Positions 1 to 5,296 of a stretch of 7,877 nt of DNA are shown piece after piece; the first letter of the stretch is position 1, and every line of letters begins with the position of its first letter. A program made the position numbers and the translations under genes. Under the pieces are notes generated by a model. That model made no database searches and had not been told where the DNA came from. It saw only the letters and a program-made list of their open reading frames with translations. The DNA comes from Acidobacteriaceae bacterium (GTDB lineage: Bacteria; Acidobacteriota; Terriglobia; Terriglobales; SbA1), in the NCBI GenBank assembly GCA_003136335.1, contig PLEA01000359.1:1678-9554 (forward strand), written 5' to 3'.

Positions 1-435
1 GCTTTTGGCCTGAGCGTCGCCAAACTGCGCGGAAAGTCCGAAATGCACATCAAATTGGTGGTTCGTGACGGCTCGCTGCGCGAAGCGATGATCGACATCG
101 AACTGCCGGACACCGTAGGCGGCGACTATTTGTCGAAGCTGAAGGTGAAGGCGTCTCGTGAGCGCGAGCGCCAGACCAAGGCGCGGGCTCTCTCGGTCCG
201 GGTGCACAAGCTGTTCAACCCACTAGAGGAAGAAGTCAGCTGCAAAAAGGTCGCACCAGAGGGCATGTTGATCGACATCGCCCATCTGATCGACTCCAAG
301 AGCGTAGAAAAGTATCAGAACCGCTACACCACCGCCGCCAAGCAGTTGAAGAACTGCGAAGTCGTGATCAGCGGTCCCTGGCCTCCCTATCACTTTCTAC
401 CTGGGAAGCTGCGTACCGTCGCCGGCAACAGCTAG
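1..435 (+). CDS. Gas vesicle protein GvpL/GvpF family, C-terminal part (5' end outside window)
   Basis: The reading frame is open from base 1 to the TAG at 433-435, giving 144 residues with no start needed inside the window; the internal ATG at 43 is probably just a Met in the middle of the protein. GvpF/GvpL proteins are accessory and minor structural proteins needed for assembly of gas vesicles, the protein-shelled flotation organelles. Support is the near-terminal GPWPPYHF (residues about 125-132), the hallmark 'GPWPPY.F' of the family, preceded by the usual helical stretch with a Leu-Ile-Asp-hydrophobic segment (about 109-117), and by a LRGKSE..IKL strand near residue 9 that resembles the 'GkxEwxvk' region. 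A charged Arg/Glu/Lys segment (about 55-70) is typical of the family's helical part. A 12-residue tail follows the motif. Being followed by a terminator, it is likely the last gene of a gvp cluster to the left. GvpF and GvpL cannot be told apart here. Confidence 0.88.
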   Translation, partial: AFGLSVAKLRGKSEMHIKLVVRDGSLREAMIDIELPDTVGGDYLSKLKVKASRERERQTKARALSVRVHKLFNPLEEEVSCKKVAPEGMLIDIAHLIDSKSVEKYQNRYTTAAKQLKNCEVVISGPWPPYHFLPGKLRTVAGNS

Positions 436-456
436 ACTCCAGAACTTAGGTTTCAC

Positions 457-500
457 CCAAGCCCATGGCTGGCCACAAACCCGCCATGGGCTTGGTGTTT
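457..500 (+). terminator. Probable intrinsic terminator after the gvp gene
   Basis: Perfect 12-bp inverted repeat CCAAGCCCATGG (457-468) / CCATGGGCTTGG (484-495) with a 15-nt loop, starting 21 bases after the gvp stop codon and followed by TGTTT. The stem is GC-rich and strong; the U-run is short (three T), so termination may be incomplete. Position right after the stop codon supports a role for the gvp transcript. Confidence 0.6.
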
Positions 501-600
501 CTACCATCTGGTACCAGAGTGCATTGAATATGCATTGTTCTGCACTTTCGATTTTCCGTTTGATTTCGCCGCGTGCATTGTACCGACCTCTCGCGTTCAA
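501..600. repeat. Small palindrome and TGCATTG heptamer repeats in the gvp-phosphoesterase gap
   Basis: A perfect 12-bp palindrome TCTGGTACCAGA lies at 507-518. It is followed by three direct copies of TGCATTG at 520-526, 531-537 and 574-580, the first and third in the longer form GTGCATTG, and the third running into GTACC, which also occurs at 511-515. These could be protein-binding sites. A 12-bp palindrome alone is expected about twice by chance in a window this size, so the call rests on the clustering and is weak. Confidence 0.25.
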
Positions 601-628
601 CTAAGTCGTTAACCTTCAGACATTTATA

Positions 629-857
629 GGGTCCGGTGAGGAGACTCACACAGCTTTCCCACTTTGGCGCAGCAAATGCACTTTCACGAGGTAACAAAGA
701 GGCCGCAAACTCTAGCACCATGACCTTCACTCTTTCTACGCGTCACTTCCCGAACCGTTCCGGCTGGCGGAACGGAGTCTTGCATCGCCTTTCCTGACAT
801 TCCCTACCAAATCAGTAGCCTCTTGAACATGGCCCCAGCAATGGGGCCATTTTTTTT
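629..857 (+). ncRNA. Candidate small RNA or long structured 3' region ending at a strong terminator (speculative)
   Basis: The gap from 436 to 894 has no convincing protein gene but contains ordered secondary structure on the plus strand. A hairpin GTGAG-GAGA-CTCAC at 636-649 carries a GNRA-type tetraloop, a perfect 8-bp hairpin with a 5-nt loop sits at 755-775 (arms CCGTTCCG/CGGAACGG), and the terminator at 829-857 closes the unit. A TTTATA at 623-628 could be a -10 element, but no matching -35 is visible. Because the gvp gene seems to have its own terminator at 457-500, the second one about 390 bases later needs another explanation: a small RNA, readthrough of the first terminator, or a decayed gene. 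I recognise no known RNA family. The start at 629 is a guess from the -10-like element. Confidence 0.25.
829..857 (+). terminator. Strong Rho-independent terminator, rightward
   Basis: Perfect 8-bp stem ATGGCCCC (829-836) / GGGGCCAT (843-850) with a 6-nt loop AGCAAT, running directly into eight consecutive T (850-857). This is a textbook intrinsic terminator for plus-strand transcription. On the minus strand the stem is preceded by A and not followed by T, so it does not terminate the convergent phosphoesterase gene, whose stop is at 895. It would block rightward transcripts from running antisense into that gene. Confidence 0.85.
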
Positions 858-894
858 GCTTCTGAGGAATTGCGAATCGGAATCAATCAACCAG

Positions 895-2406
895 CTAGCA
901 TGTTCCACTGGGACGACTCGGGGTTCCGGATTCCTGAGTGGGAAGAGTCTGCGTGGCTGGCACTGCGAACGGTGTGGTTCCAGCAAGATTCGCCGCACAT
1001 TGCAAGATTGTCTGCGGGTCGCCTTGGAGAGTAGATGGCAAACTCGGAATCGACTGGTCAGGATTTCTGAAATTAAACGCGCTGGTTAAATCTCCGACGG
1101 TTGCACGGCGCCAGGCGCTTAAATTGGGCACTTCGGCCCCGAATAGAGTCTCAAGAAATCGCAACACCGAAGTGTGATCGAACAGGTCCGAGGACACGAA
1201 TCCGCCACGACTGAACGGCGAGATGATTAGCATAGGGACGCGAAAACCTAATCCAATTGGCCCGGTAGTGGCAGGGCTGCCGACCACAGTCGGGTCCGGA
1301 ACCGCGGGCGCGGTCACATATTCGCCTGGCGTGCCGGGGGGCGCCGTCACCGGGGGAACATGATCAAAGAATCCGCCATTTTCATCGTAGTTCACCAACA
1401 AGACCGTCTTCGCCCACAGCGCCGGGTTGGCGCTGAGAGCACTGACGATGAGGGAAAGAACATTCTCCCCAAAGAGCGAAGGCGCGGGCGGGTGATCCGA
1501 AGTCAAGATCGAGCCGATGAGCCAGGATACTTGGGGCAAATTGCCAAGCGCTACATCGGTCAGGAAGTCGACAGGAAACTGCGGTCCGAATGCATTCTGA
1601 TGCAGCACCGATGTGGCATCCTGGAAATTCTTGAAGTAGGAGAGGACATTGTCGGAGAGAATGCCGCCCAGAATATTCTCATCCGGCGACGAGTAAACCT
1701 TCCAGGAAATTCCCCGCGCCTGAAGTTGCTCGGGCATGGTCGTATAAGTCAGACGGCCATACATTGCCGAGCGATTTGCGACGATCGTCTGCAAAATCGG
1801 TCCGCCGTTTTTTCCATCTGGATCGAGCGAGGCCGCCATGGTGTAGAGGCGATTCGGATCGGTCGGGCCGATTACCGAGCAAAAGTAGTTGTCGCAGATC
1901 GTGAAGCCGTCGGCCAGGGCGTAGTAGTAGGGAAGGTCGGCGCGGGTGTAGTAGCCCATGCTCAATACCGCGTCGTTGGCGTCAATCGCGAGACGCGAAC
2001 TCACAAAGCCGTCCATCTTGCCGTTGTCCCAGCTCTGATGCTGCGGCACCCAATCGTGGCTAATGTCGTGCGTGCACGCGGCATTCGCTTGCGAGGTGTC
2101 CAGATGAAATGGCACGAGCTGTCTGACCGGTGAGATCGTCGTGTTCGCCGGATCGGGTTGCTGGAATGCCGCGCCTGGATCGGAAAATCCGCGGACACCG
2201 CGGTAGCTTCCAAAGTAGTGATCAAAGGACCGATTTTCCTGGGTTAGGATCACGACATGTTCGATGTCAGTTATTTTCGAGCAACCGGACGGAACGGACT
2301 GGACCAACTTGGAGATACTGCAACCGTGCAAACCCAAAGATGCCAGCTCTGCAAAAGCCGCCGCACTTCCCAGTTTAAGTAGCTCTCGGCGAGTGAATTT
2401 CTGCAT
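895..2406 (-). CDS. Secreted Tat-dependent phosphoesterase, phospholipase C / acid phosphatase family (PF04185-type)
   Basis: Encodes 503 aa from the ATG at 2406. Family members hydrolyse phosphate esters outside the cytoplasm, e.g. phospholipids (mycobacterial PlcA-D type) or phosphomonoesters (AcpA type). The N-terminus has a twin-arginine signal (FTRRELLKLG, residues 4-13) and a hydrophobic stretch ending in LHGC; Cys29 could be a lipobox cysteine, although His at -2 is unusual. Family motifs appear in order: ENRSFDHYFG (57-66, metal-binding Glu-Asn), GPTDPNRLY (180-188, whose Thr occupies the usual nucleophile site of phospholipase C members), SDHPP (303-307), YDENGGFFDHVPP (340-352, Asp-Glu and His metal ligands), FRVPMLIISPFSRGG (388-402), and DHTSVLRFLE (410-419) with a following WRR. 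It lacks the extra C-terminal domains of longer phospholipases C. An in-frame TTG at 2415 would add three residues; neither start has a good Shine-Dalgarno, and the ATG gives the usual Tat N-terminus. The substrate cannot be read from sequence. Confidence 0.92.
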   Translation of the reverse strand: MQKFTRRELLKLGSAAAFAELASLGLHGCSISKLVQSVPSGCSKITDIEHVVILTQENRSFDHYFGSYRGVRGFSDPGAAFQQPDPANTTISPVRQLVPFHLDTSQANAACTHDISHDWVPQHQSWDNGKMDGFVSSRLAIDANDAVLSMGYYTRADLPYYYALADGFTICDNYFCSVIGPTDPNRLYTMAASLDPDGKNGGPILQTIVANRSAMYGRLTYTTMPEQLQARGISWKVYSSPDENILGGILSDNVLSYFKNFQDATSVLHQNAFGPQFPVDFLTDVALGNLPQVSWLIGSILTSDHPPAPSLFGENVLSLIVSALSANPALWAKTVLLVNYDENGGFFDHVPPVTAPPGTPGEYVTAPAVPDPTVVGSPATTGPIGLGFRVPMLIISPFSRGGFVSSDLFDHTSVLRFLETLFGAEVPNLSAWRRATVGDLTSAFNFRNPDQSIPSLPSTLQGDPQTILQCAANLAGTTPFAVPATQTLPTQESGTPSRPSGTC

Positions 2407-2759
2407 AAGTCCCAATTCTTAGATGCGCTCTCCGGAGCAAAGGTAGGACTGGCTACCATGCTCCTTTTTAGCGCGAAAACCGGACCTGCGGCCATTCCCG
2501 AGACACAGGGAACGGTTCTAACTGACTGGCTAACAGGGTGTGACTCATGGGCCGCATAGCCGTCAAACTAAAATGCGAGTGCATCCACTCGACCGCACTC
2601 TGCCAGAATCGAACAAATTGCAGTCCGGTTCCGTACCATCGAAATAGGGAGAACTGCAAGTGTAACCCTGTGTCGCTCCAGCAGCATTGTCAGAGGCGGC
2701 GCGAATGCAGTTTTGCCGGACGAGACGGCGCTGAAGCTCCGACGCCAGGCGAGGATTCC
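2407..2759. promoter_or_regulatory. Divergent intergenic region between phosphoesterase and permease 1
   Basis: These 353 bases separate two divergently transcribed genes and must hold both promoters, but I cannot place a convincing -35/-10 pair for either. Visible elements are a perfect 6-bp hairpin CGAGTG-CATC-CACTCG at 2576-2591, a TTCCC/GGGAA dyad at 2495-2512, and a direct repeat GACTGGCTA at 2447-2455 and 2524-2532. AATCGAACA at 2607-2615 matches one half of the palindrome found upstream of permease 2 (7827-7835). All are short enough to be chance. The permease 1 frame stays open back to an ATG at 2547, but the extra 71 residues are Cys- and Arg-rich and do not look like permease sequence. 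Confidence 0.5.
2751..2755 (+). promoter_or_regulatory. Ribosome binding site deciding the permease 1 start
   Basis: GAGGA at 2751-2755 lies 4-5 bases before the ATG at 2760. It supports the internal ATG over the upstream in-frame ATG at 2547, which has no clear purine-rich site ahead of it (GGGTG is the nearest). Confidence 0.6.
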
Positions 2760-5204
2760 ATGGAAACACTCAGACAGGATATCCGATATGCGCTCAGGAA
2801 TTTAAGCAAGGCTCCTGGCTTCGCTGTGGTCGCGGTGCTCACGCTGGCGCTGGGGATCGGGGCATCCACGGCCATCTTCAGCATTCTGGAAAACATTCTC
2901 ATGGAGCCCTTTCCTTATCCCGATGCGCAGCGTTACATGTTCCCGGAGATCCATGACACGGAACGAAATGAGCCGGGCGGGCGTAATGGGTTCACCGGGC
3001 CCGAGTTCTTGGATTATGTGGCGCAGAATCACGTCTTCGACCGCGTGATCGGCAATGACAACGTGGACGTGCTCTACCGCTCCGGCGAAGGCACGCAACT
3101 CCTGCAAGGAAATTACGTAACGCCTGGAACCTTTGAATTTCTGGGCATGGCTCCCCTTCTGGGCCGGGCGATGCAACCTGCGGACTACGAACCAGGCGCC
3201 CCTCCCGTTTTCGTGCTGCGGTATAAGACCTGGGTCAACGAGTTTGCCGCCGATCCCAAAATCTTGAACAAGACATTCGTCCTGAATGGCATGGCGCGAA
3301 CCCTGGTCGGCATCATGCCACCGCGCTTCGGATGGGGCGACGCCGACTTATGGATTCCCGATAAGCCAAGCCATGCCGTTCAGAAAAACGTCAGAGCCGG
3401 AGCTTTCAACCGTTACTGGTCGCTGATGGGACATTTGAAGCCGGGAGTGTCGCACCAGCAAGCCGTGGCGGATCTGACCGTCGTAGCCAACCGGCTCGCA
3501 CTGATCTACCCCAAGGATTATCCGAAGCACTTTACGGTAGAGATTCAATCGCTCACGGATCTGGTAGTCGGGCGCTTCCGCACCACTCTTTATATTGTGC
3601 TCGCTGCCGTTGGTCTGCTGCTACTGATCGGCTGCGGAAACGTGGCAAACCTTCTACTGGCGAGAGCAACAACTCGCGAGAAAGAATTTGCCATTCGTTC
3701 GGCGCTCGGCGCGAGCCGCAGCCGTTTGATACGCCAGCTCCTCGTAGAGAGTCTGATGCTGGCGCTGGGCGGCGCGGTACTGGGAACTCTGCTGTCTTGG
3801 GGTGGTTTGAAATCGATCGTCGCCCTGATGCCGCAAGACATTATTCCAGCCGAAGCGGTCATTCGCCTGAATGCGCCGGTGCTGCTGTTTGCTCTCGGCG
3901 TGACGATTCTGACGGCTCTAACTTTTGGCCTCGTCCCCGCGCTCAAGGCCGCCCGAAAAGATTTGAACGAGCCGTTGCGAGACACCGGCAAAGGACTCAG
4001 CGGCGGTTTCCGTCACGGGCGACTCCGTAATGCAGTCGTCATCTTGGAAGTCGCGCTTTCGCTCACGCTGATGGTCGCCGCCGGGCTTCTGATGCGGAGT
4101 TTTGTGGCGCTGCGCGAAGTGCATCTCGGATTTCAACCCGATCACGTACTGTCAGCCAGGCTGCCGCTCCCGGTCGAACGGTACAAGACCGCGGATCAGA
4201 TCGCCGGCTTTTATCGGCCTTTATTACTGCGCCTGAAGGCCTTGCCGGGTGTGGTTGCTGCCACCGAGACCAGCACACTACCGCCCTACGGCGGCATCCC
4301 GAGCGACATCGAAGTTCCCGGAAAGACTCATTCCGAGAAATGGGAATCCATCTTTCAACTGTGCAGTGAAGGATATTTCCAGGTTCTCCGAATCCAGTTT
4401 CTTAATGGCAGACCTTTCACAGAGGCCGAGGTCGCGGGCGCTCGCAAACTCGCAGTCGTGAACCAAACCTTTGTGAAAAAGTACTTGCTCGGAGAAAACC
4501 CCATCGGCAGGCAAGTTCGCATCACTCAACTTGCCGAATTTGAAGACAAGGTGGCGGACCCCACGTTCGAAATCATTGGGGTGGTCGCCGATGTCAAGAA
4601 CCGTGGCCTCCAGGATCCTGCCGGGCCGGAAATCTGGATACCCTACACCGTTACGGGCTCAGCGTTTCGCGGCATTCTGGTTCGCACCGCTCAAGAGCCG
4701 CTGACCATGCTGAAAGCCGTTCGCCACGAAGTCTGGGCCACAGACTCAAACGTAGCCCTCACGCTGACCGGCACCCTAGAGGGCTACATCAGCCAGTTCT
4801 CTTACGCCGGGCCGCGATTTGGTTTCACGCTGATGATCATCTTTGGCATCATCGGCCTGATCCTTGTCACCATCGGAGTTTACAGCGTGCTCTCCTACAC
4901 GACGGTGCGACGCACCCAGGAAATCGGTATTCGCATGGCGCTCGGTGCGCAAGGCGCGGATGTCCTCAGCATGGTGATCCGCATGGGCCTCCGGCTCGTG
5001 GCCATCGGTGTGGTCGTGGGACTGATCGTCAGCTTAGCGTTGGGGCGAATCCTTGCGACTCAACTATGGGGAGTTTCGGCTTACGATCCGTGGACATTGA
5101 CGTGTGTACCCATGGTGCTGCTCATGACCGGATTCTTTGCCTGCTGGTTGCCCGCTCGGCGCGCGGCTCGAGTGGAACCGTTGGTCGCGCTGCGCTACGA
5201 ATGA
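2760..5204 (+). CDS. ADOP-family permease 1 (MacB/FtsX-type, internally duplicated, no ATPase)
   Basis: Encodes 814 aa, close to the roughly 800-residue size of the acidobacterial duplicated orphan permease family. The start ATG is chosen for its GAGGA site and because METLRQDIRYALRNL is the family's standard N-terminus. Layout by eye: membrane segment 1 at about 20-42; periplasmic MacB-like domain 43-274; segments 2-4 at about 277-301, 329-352 and 371-394; segment 5 at about 425-448; a second periplasmic domain 449-686; segments 6-8 at about 687-713, 742-763 and 780-797. The FtsX-type cytoplasmic loop motif occurs twice, as E-F-A-I-R-S-ALGA (309-318) and E-I-G-I-R-M-ALGA (721-730), which shows the duplication directly. 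The protein ends LVALRYE. MacB-type permeases act as mechanotransmission devices driven by a cytoplasmic ATPase; no ATPase is fused or adjacent here, so partner and substrate are unknown. It is transcribed alone, divergent from the phosphoesterase and converging on permease 2. Confidence 0.93.
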   Translation: METLRQDIRYALRNLSKAPGFAVVAVLTLALGIGASTAIFSILENILMEPFPYPDAQRYMFPEIHDTERNEPGGRNGFTGPEFLDYVAQNHVFDRVIGNDNVDVLYRSGEGTQLLQGNYVTPGTFEFLGMAPLLGRAMQPADYEPGAPPVFVLRYKTWVNEFAADPKILNKTFVLNGMARTLVGIMPPRFGWGDADLWIPDKPSHAVQKNVRAGAFNRYWSLMGHLKPGVSHQQAVADLTVVANRLALIYPKDYPKHFTVEIQSLTDLVVGRFRTTLYIVLAAVGLLLLIGCGNVANLLLARATTREKEFAIRSALGASRSRLIRQLLVESLMLALGGAVLGTLLSWGGLKSIVALMPQDIIPAEAVIRLNAPVLLFALGVTILTALTFGLVPALKAARKDLNEPLRDTGKGLSGGFRHGRLRNAVVILEVALSLTLMVAAGLLMRSFVALREVHLGFQPDHVLSARLPLPVERYKTADQIAGFYRPLLLRLKALPGVVAATETSTLPPYGGIPSDIEVPGKTHSEKWESIFQLCSEGYFQVLRIQFLNGRPFTEAEVAGARKLAVVNQTFVKKYLLGENPIGRQVRITQLAEFEDKVADPTFEIIGVVADVKNRGLQDPAGPEIWIPYTVTGSAFRGILVRTAQEPLTMLKAVRHEVWATDSNVALTLTGTLEGYISQFSYAGPRFGFTLMIIFGIIGLILVTIGVYSVLSYTTVRRTQEIGIRMALGAQGADVLSMVIRMGLRLVAIGVVVGLIVSLALGRILATQLWGVSAYDPWTLTCVPMVLLMTGFFACWLPARRAARVEPLVALRYE

Positions 5205-5296
5205 AGTGACTTCCCGCAAGCAGGGAGAGTGGTGTGCGGTGCCGATGTTCACAGCTGACCCTGTCTTTGCTACCTATTCGTATCGCAGCGCCACCA
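5182..5296. repeat. Inverted repeat formed by the 3' ends of the two convergent permease genes
   Basis: Bases 5182-5202 and the reverse complement of 5276-5296 match at 19 of 21 positions. Both arms encode the conserved C-terminal VALRYE residues of the two permeases, so the repeat follows from paralogy plus convergent orientation. The 73-base interior, mostly the intergenic gap (5205-5273), has no recognisable terminator; the best local dyad, TCCC/GGGA around 5212-5226, is weak. Confidence 0.75.

Noticed and set aside
530..604. 24-codon plus-strand reading frame in the gvp-phosphoesterase gap.
   Set aside because: No ribosome binding site, no recognisable protein features, and length within chance expectation.
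655..725. Resemblance to a cyclic-di-GMP-I (GEMM) riboswitch: GCAAA at 672 and CCGCAAACTC at 703.
   Set aside because: Two GCAAA-like strings are spaced roughly as in GEMM, but the flanking GGC/GCC pairing, the GACGCAAAGCC core and the 3' helix are missing.
720..797. 25-codon plus-strand frame ending shortly before the strong terminator at 829-857.
   Set aside because: The terminator position is attractive, but the nearest purine-rich stretch is about 17 bases upstream of the ATG, and the frame overlaps the 755-775 hairpin; no support as a gene.
1360..2133. Long open frame (257 codons) on the plus strand inside the phosphoesterase gene.
   Set aside because: Fully antisense to a gene with complete family motifs; Arg/Val/Ile-rich composition is typical of a shadow frame.
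2447..2532. Direct repeat GACTGGCTA (2447-2455 and 2524-2532) as a regulatory or insertion-related repeat.
   Set aside because: A 9-base repeat within about 350 bases is not rare by chance, and no mobile-element gene lies between the copies.
2547..2759. Upstream extension of permease 1 by 71 codons.
   Set aside because: The translation is Cys/Arg-rich and unlike the family, whose N-terminus begins at the ATG at 2760 with a ribosome binding site.
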